A stretch of 64,000 nucleotides of DNA from Streptomyces sp. NRRL WC-3605 (lineage in GTDB: Bacteria; Actinomycetota; Actinomycetes; Streptomycetales; Streptomycetaceae): positions 1 to 64,000 of the forward strand of contig NZ_LLZN01000079.1 in the NCBI RefSeq assembly GCF_001509795.1, in the 5' to 3' direction. Positions within the stretch are counted from its first letter, which is position 1; each line of letters begins with the position of its first letter. This document shows positions 18,091-27,718 of the stretch, in pieces. The notes below the pieces were generated by a model. That model saw only the letters and a list, made by a program, of their open reading frames with translations, was not told the origin of the DNA and ran no database searches. Both the position numbers and the translations under genes were made by a program.

Positions 18091-18162
18091 TCGGTCAGAT
18101 CCTCGGCGACCGCGCCTCGTACGGCGTCGGTCAGACCCTCGGCGGCCGTGCCTCGTACGGCG
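18091..18162. repeat. 36-bp tandem duplication at the 3' end of the Lrp gene
   Basis: Two adjacent 36-base copies, 18091-18126 and 18127-18162, differ at three positions. The right-hand copy contains the last codons and stop of the Lrp gene; the left-hand copy lies in the intergenic region. Because 36 is a multiple of three, the frame is kept through both copies. Confidence 0.9.
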
Positions 18163-18571
18163 TGGACAGCACCACGGTCGTACGGGTCGAAACGCCCGCC
18201 AGCGACCGCAGCCGGGCGAGCAGCTCCTCCAGCTCGTGCGGGGTGGCCACCCGGACCTTGAGGATGTAGTTCTCGTCGCCCGCCACGCTGTGGCAGGCCT
18301 CGATCTCGGGCACGCCCGCGAGCCGGTCCGCGATGTCGTCGGGGGCGCTGGGGTCGAAGGGTTTCACCGAGATGAAGGCGGTCATGGGCAGTCCCACGGC
18401 CTCCGGATCCACGACCGCGGCATAGCCGCGGATGACGCCGCGCTGCTCCAGGCGGCGCACCCGCTGGTGCACGGCCGACGTGGACAGGCCGGTGGCCTTG
18501 CCCAGGTCGGTGTAGCTCATCCGCCCGTCCTTGACGAGCAGCTGCACGATCTGTCGGTCCAGCTCCTCCAT
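18131..18571 (-). CDS. Lrp/AsnC family transcriptional regulator
   Basis: The 146-residue regulator has an N-terminal AsnC-type helix-turn-helix (LDRQIVQLLVKDGRMSYTDL, then LSTSAVHQRVRRLEQRGVI) and a C-terminal RAM domain (PEIEACHSVAGDENYILKV). Such proteins form octamers and sense amino acids. It sits upstream of the amidohydrolase gene in the same direction with a 93-base gap and may regulate it. Its last 11 codons lie in one copy of a 36-bp tandem duplication. Confidence 0.93.
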   Translation of the reverse strand: MEELDRQIVQLLVKDGRMSYTDLGKATGLSTSAVHQRVRRLEQRGVIRGYAAVVDPEAVGLPMTAFISVKPFDPSAPDDIADRLAGVPEIEACHSVAGDENYILKVRVATPHELEELLARLRSLAGVSTRTTVVLSTPYEARPPRV

Positions 18572-18836
18572 GGCATGAACCTACAGGGATCGTGATCTCC
18601 TCGGATACCTCGGCAGCCCAGGTCATGGCCGGTTCGTGATGTCGGCGCGGGGTTCCCTCGGGTCGGCGGGGGACAAACCGGCCGTCGTGGGCACCTGCGG
18701 GCGGCATGTGACGAAGGCCACAGGCGTCGAACAGGCTCCGTGATGTCGCCGTGATTAACGCCGTGACCCGGAGGGAAGTGCTTGCTGTGGTCGAGGCCGC
18801 AGCGCCTTCACGGCCCAGCCCGAGGGGGAGAATCCC

Positions 18837-19274
18837 ATGCAGAGTCTTAAGCGTCCCGGTCGTACCGCGCCCAAGCGCAGGCAGCTTGTCGTCGAGCCCG
18901 CTCCGGAGGGTGTCGAACCCGACGCCCTGGAGGACGACGAACTCGACGCGTACGACACCTTCGAGATGTACCGGGTGATCTGCCCGGACTGCGCGCAGCC
19001 CATCGCACTGCTGGCGGACGAGGAGGTCCTGCCGGAGCACGCGCTGTGCGCCTCGCCGTGGAACCCGTTCGGTCTCACCGTGTGCGCGGGGACCGGCCGC
19101 CTCGCCTCCGAGGCCCGCTCCGCGGACGAGTCGGCGGAGCCCCAGGAGCAGGACACCGCCCTGCTGTTGACGCTCCCCCAGGGGCTCGACTGGCGGACCC
19201 AGCCCTTCTCGCACGTCGGCGGCCCTGGCTCGCGGCCCATGCGGGTGCCCGTCATGCGGCGCCACGCCGCCTGA
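18837..19274 (+). CDS. Conserved hypothetical protein with a CPDC motif
   Basis: I do not recognise a named family. The 145-residue protein begins basic (QSLKRPGRTAPKRRQ), then has an acidic patch (DALEDDELDAYDTFEMYRV) and the block ICPDCAQPIALLADEEVLPE, a single CxxC that could bind a metal with partners or as a dimer. GAGGGGGAG lies just before the ATG, a strong ribosome binding site. Soluble, no signal peptide. A GC-rich hairpin follows at 19305-19341. Confidence 0.75.
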   Translation: MQSLKRPGRTAPKRRQLVVEPAPEGVEPDALEDDELDAYDTFEMYRVICPDCAQPIALLADEEVLPEHALCASPWNPFGLTVCAGTGRLASEARSADESAEPQEQDTALLLTLPQGLDWRTQPFSHVGGPGSRPMRVPVMRRHAA

Positions 19275-19304
19275 GCGCCGGGCCGCGTCCGGTCCTCTTC
19301 GATT

Positions 19305-19341
19305 CCCGCACCACGCACCGTACTGCCCGCCGTGGTGCGGG
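19305..19341 (+). terminator. Hairpin after the CPDC-motif gene
   Basis: CCCGCACCACG (19305-19315) and CGTGGTGCGGG (19331-19341) form an 11-bp perfect stem with a 15-base loop, 31 bases after the stop. No T tract follows, so termination is likely but not certain. Confidence 0.6.
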
Positions 19342-19485
19342 AGTTGCGCGCCCGGAACCCTCAACCACCGCACCGGGCAAGCACGTTGATCCAAAACGGC
19401 CCGTGCGCCGCGCGGGTGCGTCCGCGAACTCACGCCCGATTCACGACAGCGGTGACTTGTCCGGCGGCCTCCGCGTTGCCCGGGT

Positions 19486-19737
19486 ATGCCCCCCACCTAC
19501 TCCGCGACCGGGCCCCAGCGACGCGTCTTCGTGCCGCGTCCCGCAGGAACGCTTCAGCCGCCGGCGCCGCCGCAGCAGCCGGACCCGCCCATCTACCGCG
19601 ACCTGATGCGCACGTGGGCGGACCGCGGCCGGACGCTGCCCGGGCACCACGACCCGGAGTGGATCCGGCTCGCGGCGCCGCAGGTCAAGCGTGGTCAGTT
19701 CAGCGTGACTCGGGACCCGCTAGGTGACGTGCGATGA
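19486..19737 (+). CDS. Small conserved hypothetical protein
   Basis: An 83-residue basic protein rich in Pro and Arg, with PPIYRDLMRTWADRGRTLPG and HDPEWIRLAAPQV as its more structured part. I recognise no domain. The codon use looks like a real gene and the reading frame is clean. Its 3' end overlaps the convergent acyl-CoA dehydrogenase gene by 38 bases, with the shared segment coding on both strands. Moderate confidence that it is expressed. Confidence 0.55.
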   Translation: MPPTYSATGPQRRVFVPRPAGTLQPPAPPQQPDPPIYRDLMRTWADRGRTLPGHHDPEWIRLAAPQVKRGQFSVTRDPLGDVR

Positions 19738-20872
19738 CCATCCGCTGAATCTGGTTGGTGCCCTCGACGATCTGCAGGACCTTGGCCTCGCGCATGTACC
19801 GCTCGGCCGGGAAGTCCGCGGTGTAGCCGTAGCCGCCGAGGACCTGGACGGCGTCGGTGGTGACCTTCATGGCGGTGTCGGTGCAGTGCAGCTTCGCCAT
19901 GGCCGCCTGCTTGGCGAACGGCCGGCCCGCGTCCTTCAGCCGGGCCGCCGCCAGGTACAGCGCGCGGCCGGCCTCGATCTGGGTGGCCATGTCGGCGAGC
20001 ATGAAGCGCAGGCCCTGGAAGTCGGCGATCGGCTTGCCGAACTGGCGGCGCTCGGTCGCGTACGTGACGGCCTCGTCCAGCGCCGCCTGGGCCACGCCGA
20101 TCGCGCAGGCCGCGATGCCGAGCCGCCCCGAGTCGAGGGCGGACAGGGCGATGGCGAAGCCCTGGCCCTCCTCGCCGAGGCGCCGGTGGTCACCGACCCG
20201 GACCCCGTCGAAGTGCACCTGGGCGGTGGGCGAGCCCTTCATGCCCATCTTCTTCTCGGGCGGCGCCGCGGCGACGCCGTCGGCGTCGCCGGGCACCAGG
20301 AACGCGCTGATGCCGCGCGGACCCTCGTCGCCGGTACGGGCCATGACGGTGTAGAAGTCGGCGATGCCGCCGTGCGTGATCCACGCCTTGGTGCCGGTGA
20401 TCACCCAGTCGTCGCCGTCGCGGACGGCCCGGGTGCGCAGGGAGGCCGCGTCGGACCCCGACGCGGGCTCGGAGAGGCAGTAGGCGCCGAGGAGGCCGCC
20501 GCCGAGCATCGCGGGCAGGTGCTCGACCTGCTGCTCCTTGCTGCCGTAGGTGGCGAGCGCGTAGGAGGCCAGGGTGTGCACACTGACGCCGAGCCCGACG
20601 GTGAGGCGGGCCGCGGCCAGTTCCTCCAGGACCTGGAGGTAGACCTCGTAGGGCTGCTCACCGCCGCCGTACTCGCTGTCGTAGGGCAGGCCGAGCAGGC
20701 CGGACTCGGAGAGCAGGGTGAAGACCTCGCGCGGGAAGCGTCCCGCGTCCTCCTCCTCGGCCGCCCTCGGGGCGATCTCGCGCTGCGCGATGTCGCGGAC
20801 GAGCGAGATCAGATCCCGGGCCTCGTCCGTGGGCAGTTGACGGTCCACCGTCTGCGGGGCGCGGTCGGGCAT
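19700..20872 (-). CDS. Acyl-CoA dehydrogenase
   Basis: A 390-residue FAD flavoprotein that introduces the alpha,beta double bond in acyl-CoA. It has the family blocks GAYCLSEPASGSDAASLRT, VITGTKAWITHGG, RRQFGKPIADFQ and, near the end, QIVEGTNQIQRM with the catalytic base Glu370. The ATG at 20872 fits the normal N-terminus; the frame is open 78 codons further but has no good start. The specific chain length cannot be read from sequence. It is divergent from the chitinase gene. Confidence 0.93.
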   Translation of the reverse strand: MPDRAPQTVDRQLPTDEARDLISLVRDIAQREIAPRAAEEEDAGRFPREVFTLLSESGLLGLPYDSEYGGGEQPYEVYLQVLEELAAARLTVGLGVSVHTLASYALATYGSKEQQVEHLPAMLGGGLLGAYCLSEPASGSDAASLRTRAVRDGDDWVITGTKAWITHGGIADFYTVMARTGDEGPRGISAFLVPGDADGVAAAPPEKKMGMKGSPTAQVHFDGVRVGDHRRLGEEGQGFAIALSALDSGRLGIAACAIGVAQAALDEAVTYATERRQFGKPIADFQGLRFMLADMATQIEAGRALYLAAARLKDAGRPFAKQAAMAKLHCTDTAMKVTTDAVQVLGGYGYTADFPAERYMREAKVLQIVEGTNQIQRMVIARHLAGPESR

Positions 20873-21092
20873 GGCGACGATCCTCCCTGTCGGGCACGTC
20901 GGCGGACGTGTCGCCTTGGGTGCGGCGGCTCCGCCAGGTCTATCGGGGGCCAGTCCGATGCTCGCGAACTCCGGGTCTCGGAGGCTGCTGACCAGCGGCT
21001 GTGCGCTGTGAGTATGCCCGATCGGACGCATGCCGTCACCAGTTAACGACCGCTCACTCCACAACGTGTCCAGCACGTTATCGCCGCGCGAA

Positions 21093-21134
21093 TTGGTCCG
21101 AACCATTGACGTACTGGTCTAGTCCTCCTACCTT
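21093..21134 (+). promoter_or_regulatory. Chitinase promoter with two DasR-like boxes
   Basis: TTGGTCCGAACCATT (21093-21107) and ACTGGTCTAGTCCTC (21113-21127) form the direct-repeat pair known from Streptomyces chitinase promoters and resemble the DasR element ACTGGTCTAGACCACT. TTGACG (21106-21111) and TACCTT (21129-21134), 17 bases apart, are good -35 and -10 boxes, so bound DasR would overlap the promoter. Chitin-derived glucosamine 6-phosphate would relieve repression. The rest of the 335-base gap shows nothing else that I recognise. Confidence 0.85.
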
Positions 21135-21207
21135 GACGGGGCGGTTCATCATCGCGTTCATGCCAATCGGCCCAGCTCCCCTCTCCCCCCACGGAGGATG
21201 CACCCCG

Positions 21208-22446
<1,239 letters not shown>

Positions 22447-22487
22447 CCGGTCCCGCCGAGGACGGGTGACCGGTCCCACGGGGGCTG

Positions 22488-22515
22488 GGGGCGGGGGACC
22501 ACGAGCCCCCGCCCC
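22488..22515. terminator. Hairpin between chitinase and TetR genes
   Basis: GGGGCGGGGG (22488-22497) pairs with CCCCCGCCCC (22506-22515) around an 8-base loop. It lies 41 bases after the chitinase stop and 12 bases after the end of the convergent TetR gene, so it can serve both. No T tract. Confidence 0.6.
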
Positions 22516-22527
22516 GTGTCGCGTGGG

Positions 22528-23187
22528 TCAGGGCTCGCGGCGGGCCGGGTGCGGGGCGCGGTAGGCGGGGTCGAGTTCCTCGACGGCGCGCAGGGCGCCG
22601 CCCAGGGTCTTCACGAGCAGTTCGCGCATGATGTCGCGGGACAGCTCGGGGCGGTCGATCCAGTCGAGGGTGGCACCCTCCACGCTGCACACCCAGGCCA
22701 GCAGGCCCATGCGGGCGAGCGGGGCGATGTCGGTGCGGCCGTACGCGCCCTCCGCGATGGTGGCGACGATCGCCTCGCGCACGCCGTCCCGGACGGAGTG
22801 CACCTCGGTGTCGAAGCCGACGCCGCCGCTGACGATGGTGCGGTAGGCGGCCTGGTTGTGCTCGGCGTAGCGCAGATAGCTGTCGATGGTGCGGTGCACC
22901 CGGTCGACGGCCTCCAGTTCGCCGCCGCTGGCCGCGAAGGTGACCAGGTCGGCCACGGAGTCCTGGATGATCGCGAGGTAGTAGCCGCGCTTGGACTGGA
23001 AGTAGTAGTAGATGAGCCCCTTGGCCACATGGGCCTGCCGGGCGATGTCGTCCATGGAGAGCGCGTCGTACGACGTGTCGGCGAACAGCTTCCGCCCGAT
23101 GGCGATGAGTTCGGCACGGCGCGCCATGGAGCGTTCGGTGCCGCGGGCCCTGGGACGGGCCGCGTCGCGCTGCTGACTAATATTCAA
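22528..23187 (-). CDS. TetR/AcrR family transcriptional regulator
   Basis: The 219-residue protein has a TetR helix-turn-helix near residues 25-70 (RAELIAIGRKLFADTSYDAL, then MDDIARQAHVAKGLIYYYFQ) and a helical ligand domain of unknown specificity. The start is the TTG at 23187, supported by AGGG 8 bases upstream; an ATG at 23127 would give a shorter but still complete HTH. It faces the chitinase gene and is followed by none of its usual efflux or enzyme partners, so its target is unknown. Confidence 0.87.
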   Translation of the reverse strand: MNISQQRDAARPRARGTERSMARRAELIAIGRKLFADTSYDALSMDDIARQAHVAKGLIYYYFQSKRGYYLAIIQDSVADLVTFAASGGELEAVDRVHRTIDSYLRYAEHNQAAYRTIVSGGVGFDTEVHSVRDGVREAIVATIAEGAYGRTDIAPLARMGLLAWVCSVEGATLDWIDRPELSRDIMRELLVKTLGGALRAVEELDPAYRAPHPARREP

Positions 23188-23334
23188 TTTCGACCCTGTT
23201 ATCCAACGGGCGGCGGGACATCCGGCAGTATGGCAGACGGGCGCCAGCTGCTTGTTCGAGTGTGATCGAGGCTGACGGGTCCGCTCACGGCAGGGTCGGT
23301 ATATGTCCGGCCCGGTGGCCCGATGTGGGTCAGC

Positions 23335-23475
23335 TCACAGCAGTCCGAGCTGGGTGACGAGCATCGCGAGCACCACGACGAGGGTCCAGCCCATGAGGTG
23401 TTCGAGGATCTTGGGGCCGTCTTCCCGGGGTCCGCCGGTGCGGACGCGGCCCGCCGAGGTGGAGTGCGCGGTCAT
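23335..23475 (-). CDS. Tiny membrane protein (SCO1431-like family)
   Basis: A 46-residue protein with a basic N-terminal half (RVRTGGPREDGPKILEH) and one C-terminal membrane helix (LMGWTLVVVLAMLVTQLGLL). Small proteins of this pattern are annotated in Streptomyces as the SCO1431 family. I choose the ATG at 23475 because GGTGGGG lies just upstream; a GTG at 23526 in the same frame has no such site. Function unknown. It follows the C39-like peptidase gene, separated by a hairpin. Confidence 0.7.
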   Translation of the reverse strand: MTAHSTSAGRVRTGGPREDGPKILEHLMGWTLVVVLAMLVTQLGLL

Positions 23476-23529
23476 ATGCCCCACCTTGCCACCGTCGGCG
23501 GCCGGTGCGGCCGAGACGTTGCTCACAGG

Positions 23530-23559
23530 GACAGGGCCCCGGTCGCCCGGAGCCCTGTC
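23530..23559 (-). terminator. Hairpin after the C39-like peptidase gene
   Basis: GACAGGGC (23530-23537) pairs with GCCCTGTC (23552-23559), with an inner CCGG/CCGG pair, 19 bases downstream of the peptidase stop on the minus strand. No T tract. Confidence 0.55.
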
Positions 23560-23578
23560 ACCGTCGCGCCGTGCGGCG

Positions 23579-24946
23579 TCAGCGCACGCCCACGGCGGCG
23601 AGCGCCGCGCGCTGGCGGGGCGTCGGCCGTGCCGGGAAGTAGAGGTAGCAGACGCCGCCGGTGCCCGAGACGACCTTGCCGCTCGCGTTGTAGCGCTTTG
23701 TCCGGAGCCAGATGTTCTCGAACTCCCGCCGCTTGTAGACGCGGCGCACGGCCTCGTTGGTCGGCGAGTTGGGGTCGTTGGCGATCACGTCGCCGTCGGC
23801 GGTGAATCCGACGACGGTCATGAGGTGCCCGGCGGTGCCGTACCCCGCGCCGGTCAGCTCCTCCTTGAGGAAGGACTGGGACGTTATGGCCGGGATACCT
23901 GCGGCGATCAGTGTCTCCAGGTCGGTCAGCGAGCCGAGCCGGGTGACGACGCCCTGGAGCCCGTCGAAGGTGGCCGCGTAGGCGGCGTTGAACGGCCAGT
24001 TCCCGCAGCCCTCGTACTGGTGGTCGTACGTGAAGCGGGCGGCGTGGCAGACCTGCGGGTCGGTGTACGCCGGGTCGACCCAGGACAGTTGCTCGCGGGT
24101 GAGCCTGCCACCCCAGTACTCGATGATCATCTGCGAGGAGGTGGGGCTGCACCACGCCTCGCCGCCGTTGTCGTACTCCGGGTACTGGCCGACGTGGATT
24201 TCCTGGGAGTAGCGCGGGACGGTCAGCTCGCGGGCGAGGCCGGGTTTCGACGCGGGAACGGTGAAGCGGTCCGGGACGTCGGAGCCCATCGCACCGGCCC
24301 GCCAGACCTTCGGGGTGACCTTGGTGCCGGGCTCGCGGTGGAGGGTCAGCCGCAGCCGGTACGAGGCGAGGCGCAGCCCGGTCGCCGGGTCGTCGATCGC
24401 GAAGGTGTCCGTCCAGATGCTGCTGCGGCCGTCGCTCTGGTCGTCGACCGAGGTGCGCCGGATGTCCTGGTCGCCGGCCGCCCAGCGGCCCATCACGTAC
24501 CAGGGGGTGGCCGTGCCGTCGGAGTAGGTGCCCTTGAGTTCGATCTGGAGCCAGCTCCCGGCGGGCGTGTGCGCGTTCCAGGACGCGATCACCTCGGTCG
24601 CCGGGACGGCGAGCCGGTGGACGGGGGACGTCCAGGTCGCGTACTCCCAGCGGGCCTTCGTGCCGGTGTGCGGGTCGGTGTACTCGGTCGTGCCCTCCGG
24701 CGTGCCGATCACCAGGCCGGGGCGGGAGCCCGCGAGGGCGCGGGTGCCCGCGGCGGTGCCGCCTCGCCAGTCGGTGTACGACGTCCAGGCGCGGTAGTCG
24801 ACCTGGCGGGCGGCGGAGCGGTCGGTGTCGGCGCCGGCCTCGACGGCGGTACCGGCGGCGGCCGCGGATCCCGCGGTGCCGGTGACGGCTGCGGCCACCG
24901 CGGCCGCCAGAACGATTCTGCGGGACGGTTGCTCGGCTGTGCTCAT
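23579..24946 (-). CDS. Tat-exported C39-like cysteine peptidase
   Basis: A 455-residue protein with a twin-arginine signal (SRRIVL at 8-13, then an Ala/Val-rich core to about residue 32). Residues about 50-240 form a beta-rich N-terminal domain. The C-terminal half is a papain-like C39-type domain with Cys in GGEAWCSPTSS, His in AGHLMTVVGF and Asp in IANDPNSP, so the catalytic triad looks complete. It lacks the ABC exporter parts of bacteriocin-processing C39 proteins, so it probably acts on extracellular or wall peptides. A DasR-like box lies upstream. Confidence 0.85.
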   Translation of the reverse strand: MSTAEQPSRRIVLAAAVAAAVTGTAGSAAAAGTAVEAGADTDRSAARQVDYRAWTSYTDWRGGTAAGTRALAGSRPGLVIGTPEGTTEYTDPHTGTKARWEYATWTSPVHRLAVPATEVIASWNAHTPAGSWLQIELKGTYSDGTATPWYVMGRWAAGDQDIRRTSVDDQSDGRSSIWTDTFAIDDPATGLRLASYRLRLTLHREPGTKVTPKVWRAGAMGSDVPDRFTVPASKPGLARELTVPRYSQEIHVGQYPEYDNGGEAWCSPTSSQMIIEYWGGRLTREQLSWVDPAYTDPQVCHAARFTYDHQYEGCGNWPFNAAYAATFDGLQGVVTRLGSLTDLETLIAAGIPAITSQSFLKEELTGAGYGTAGHLMTVVGFTADGDVIANDPNSPTNEAVRRVYKRREFENIWLRTKRYNASGKVVSGTGGVCYLYFPARPTPRQRAALAAVGVR

Positions 24947-25056
24947 GGGCGGGAGACCCCCAGGTGTCGAGTCGCGTGGGGTGCACGGGTGTGCGCCAAC
25001 TATGGCCGCCCCGGGCGGCGTCTGCCAGCACTTCGGCCCCGGGCGCGCCTGCCAAT

Positions 25057-25072
25057 ATTGGTCTCGACCACT
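25057..25072 (-). promoter_or_regulatory. DasR-like box upstream of the C39-like peptidase
   Basis: ATTGGTCTCGACCACT matches the DasR element ACTGGTCTAGACCACT at 14 of 16 positions and keeps the TGGTC/GACCA inverted arms. It lies about 110 bases before the peptidase start. It is a single box, unlike the direct-repeat pair of the chitinase promoter. Confidence 0.6.
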
Positions 25073-25128
25073 GGCATGACCTGCGATTGCCCGCGAAGAT
25101 CCCCTTCGCGTCCGTATGCCGGGGCGGC

Positions 25129-25181
25129 CGTCCCGCGGCCCGCGCGTACGCCGTACCGGTGTACGCCGAAGCCGCGGGACG
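25129..25181 (-). terminator. Large hairpin after the APC permease gene
   Basis: CGTCCCGCGGC (25129-25139) pairs perfectly with GCCGCGGGACG (25171-25181), with an inner GCGTAC/GTACGC stem. It starts 5 bases beyond the permease stop on the minus strand. Confidence 0.7.
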
Positions 25182-25186
25182 CGCCC

Positions 25187-26728
25187 TCAGACGAGATCCA
25201 TGGCGGCCACCTCGTCGGGGCGCCCGTAGCTCACGGGACCGTGGAAGCGGCGCCGCGCCGAGGTGAACCACCACAGCGTGGCCACGCCCAGGACGGCCGC
25301 GAGGACGACCGGCGCGTAGTTGAACGAGGTCACGGTGACCGGCGCGGCGTGCGGCAGCATGAACAGGGCGCTGCTGAGCACGATCCAGCCCACCGCGACC
25401 GTCCCGACCGGGCGGCCCCAGCGGCCCAGATTCCACGGGCCCGGCTCGAAGGCGTCACCGAGCCGCAGCCGCAGCAGGATCGGGATGCCGTAGGCGAGGA
25501 AGAGCCCGACGACGTTGACGCTGACGACGGCGGTGAACGCGGTGTGCGACCACCAGCCGGGCAGGACCAGCACCAGCGAGCAGCCGACGGCGAGCCAGAC
25601 CGCGTTGACCGGGGTACGGGTGCGCGGGGAGACCGAGTGCCACCAGCGGGACCCCGGCATCGCGCCGTCCCGGGAGAAGGCGAAGATCTGCCGGGCGTTG
25701 CTGGTGAGGTTGGCCAGTCCGCAGAACAGCATCGCGCCGATCACGATGATCAGCAGCGCCTTCGCGGCGGCCAGGCCGACCGCGTCCGTCAGGAGGCGCA
25801 CGGCGGGGGCGTCGGCGGCGGCCACCCGGTGGTAGTCCCGCACGCTGTGGACGAGGGCGCACATCAGGACGAGACCCGCCAGCGCCGAGGACGCTATCGA
25901 ACGGGTGATCCCTTTCGGCGCGTTGACGGTCGCGCGGACCGTTTCCTCGGACATGTGGAAGCTGCCGTCGAAGCCGGTGAAGGTCCAGCTGGTGACCAGA
26001 AGCCCGAGCATGCCGCCGTAAAGACCGCTCGTGAAACCGGTGTTGTTCGCGAAATAGGTGACGAACGACGCCGGCTGGTGCCGGTCGGGCACGGTGACGA
26101 GGGCGGTCACGATGACGACCAGCCCGCAGAGCAGCCACCACACGGAGATCCGGTTCAGCACGGCGACCAGCTGCACGGTGTAGGTGTTGGCGAGCCCCTG
26201 CGCCACGATGATCAGGGCCGTGAGCAGCACCGTCCGGTGGCCGGTCGGCTCGTAGCCGGGCCACTGTAGGGCGATCAGGGCTTGCAGGAAGGTGGCGGCG
26301 GCGTACCCGGTGGCGGCCGTGCCGCCGACCTGGCCGACGAAGTTGAGCCAGCCCGTGTACCAGGACCAGGCGCCTTTGTGCCGACGGGCGAGCTTCCCCG
26401 CGGAGAAATACAGGGCGCCGCTCGTCGGATAGGCCGAGGCGACCTCCGCCATCGATGCCCCCACGAAGAGCACCATGACGGACACACCGATCCAGCCGAA
26501 GACGAGAATTGCGGGACCGCCCGCGGCAAGGCCGAATCCGAAACCGGAGAAGATTCCGGCGACCACGTTGATGACGGTGAAGGAGATGGCGAAATTGTCG
26601 AACGCCTGAAAACGACGTGTGAGTTTCCTCGGATAACCCATCGCGTGCAGGGTCGCGTCGTCGTCCAGCGCGATCGGATCCGCTGCCCGGCGTGCCCGGG
26701 CACGCGGGGCCGGTATCCGTGAGGACAC
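25187..26728 (-). CDS. APC family amino acid permease (ACT/GabP-like)
   Basis: A 513-residue, 12-helix permease of the inner membrane. The N-terminal block RKLTRRFQAFDNFAISFTVI and EVASAYPTSGALYFSAGKLA are typical of the eukaryotic-like amino acid/choline (ACT) branch, which moves GABA, choline or amino acids with protons. Substrate cannot be fixed from sequence. The TTA-containing hypothetical gene lies 36 bases upstream in the same direction, so the two may be cotranscribed. Confidence 0.88.
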   Translation of the reverse strand: MSSRIPAPRARARRAADPIALDDDATLHAMGYPRKLTRRFQAFDNFAISFTVINVVAGIFSGFGFGLAAGGPAILVFGWIGVSVMVLFVGASMAEVASAYPTSGALYFSAGKLARRHKGAWSWYTGWLNFVGQVGGTAATGYAAATFLQALIALQWPGYEPTGHRTVLLTALIIVAQGLANTYTVQLVAVLNRISVWWLLCGLVVIVTALVTVPDRHQPASFVTYFANNTGFTSGLYGGMLGLLVTSWTFTGFDGSFHMSEETVRATVNAPKGITRSIASSALAGLVLMCALVHSVRDYHRVAAADAPAVRLLTDAVGLAAAKALLIIVIGAMLFCGLANLTSNARQIFAFSRDGAMPGSRWWHSVSPRTRTPVNAVWLAVGCSLVLVLPGWWSHTAFTAVVSVNVVGLFLAYGIPILLRLRLGDAFEPGPWNLGRWGRPVGTVAVGWIVLSSALFMLPHAAPVTVTSFNYAPVVLAAVLGVATLWWFTSARRRFHGPVSYGRPDEVAAMDLV

Positions 26729-26764
26729 GGTTCTGGCCTTCCTCTCGGTGGGGGGTGGAGGCCG

Positions 26765-27718
26765 TCAGGCGCCGGGGACGGGCAGACCGCAGACGCGGCG
26801 CGCCCGGGACAGCTCGTCGGCCGGGTCGCCGAAGACGGCCCAGGGCATGCGCGAGGCGTACGGCCCCATGGCCGTGAACGCCGTCCGCGCCTCCTCCGCA
26901 CGCCGGGCCATGACCAGGGCGTGCGCGAGATACGCGAGGTCGAGGACCGGGGTGAAGGCGTAGTCGGCCACCGTGGGCAGCCAGTCGCGGTGCAGGGCGA
27001 CCGCCGTGGCACGCCACTGCGGCTGCTCCCAGACGCGGTCGGCGAGCAGCCGGGTGGGGTCGTAGCACTCGACGAGGGCGACCAGGGGCAGCAGCCCAAG
27101 GGCCGAGCCGGCCGGGGCCCGCTGGCCGAGGAAGGCGGCCACGTCCCAGGCGGCGGTCACGGAGCCGCCGTGGCGGGGGAAGAAGCAGGCGAGGAAGCGG
27201 TGGTGGGCCTCGCGGTGCCAGGGGTCAAGCGACAGGACGTGGGCGAAGAGGCGCCAGGGCCCGGGGGGCGCGGTGAGCAGACCCCTCGGCGCCGTGTCGC
27301 GCAGTCGGTGGAGGCGGGCCATCGCCAGCTTGGCCACCCAGGGCGTGGGGTCGGCGGGGTCGGCCCGCGCGGCCCGGTCGCAGGCGGCCAGCGCGATGCG
27401 CTCCAGCGCCTCTGCCCGCGGGTCGTGGGCGTCGGCCGCGCGCAGTGCCCGCACCACCGCGACGCGCGCCCACAGCAGCTTCGCCTCCGGGCCGGGCTCC
27501 TCGGCCAGCCAGCGCTCCACGAGATCGGAGTCGGCGGCCTCCGAGGCGAGCACCAGCGAGCGGTGGGCCCGCAGCGCGAAGTCGCCCCGGGTTTCCGCCA
27601 AAGCCTCGCGGGCGCCCAGATATCGGCCGGCCCGCACCTCGACGCAAACGCGCGCGAGCACCCGGTCGTCGGCCGCCGGATGCCACACGTACTGCCCCTC
27701 GAATAACCCAGCGGTCAT
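26765..27718 (-). CDS. Hypothetical helical protein with a TTA codon
   Basis: A 317-residue, Ala/Leu/Arg-rich soluble protein that looks like a TPR-type helical array (for example AHRSLVLASEAADSDLVERW and LDLAYLAHALVMARRAEEAR). No catalytic motif is visible. Codon 5 is TTA (27706-27704), read only by the bldA tRNA, so translation should depend on bldA and be late or developmental. Homologous proteins are common in Streptomyces without known function. The permease gene follows it. Confidence 0.75.
   Translation of the reverse strand: MTAGLFEGQYVWHPAADDRVLARVCVEVRAGRYLGAREALAETRGDFALRAHRSLVLASEAADSDLVERWLAEEPGPEAKLLWARVAVVRALRAADAHDPRAEALERIALAACDRAARADPADPTPWVAKLAMARLHRLRDTAPRGLLTAPPGPWRLFAHVLSLDPWHREAHHRFLACFFPRHGGSVTAAWDVAAFLGQRAPAGSALGLLPLVALVECYDPTRLLADRVWEQPQWRATAVALHRDWLPTVADYAFTPVLDLAYLAHALVMARRAEEARTAFTAMGPYASRMPWAVFGDPADELSRARRVCGLPVPGA

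Noticed and set aside
16277..18595. A 772-codon open frame on the plus strand
   Set aside because: It runs antisense to the amidohydrolase and Lrp genes, and its product is Gly/Ala/Val-rich low complexity. It is a GC-skew shadow.
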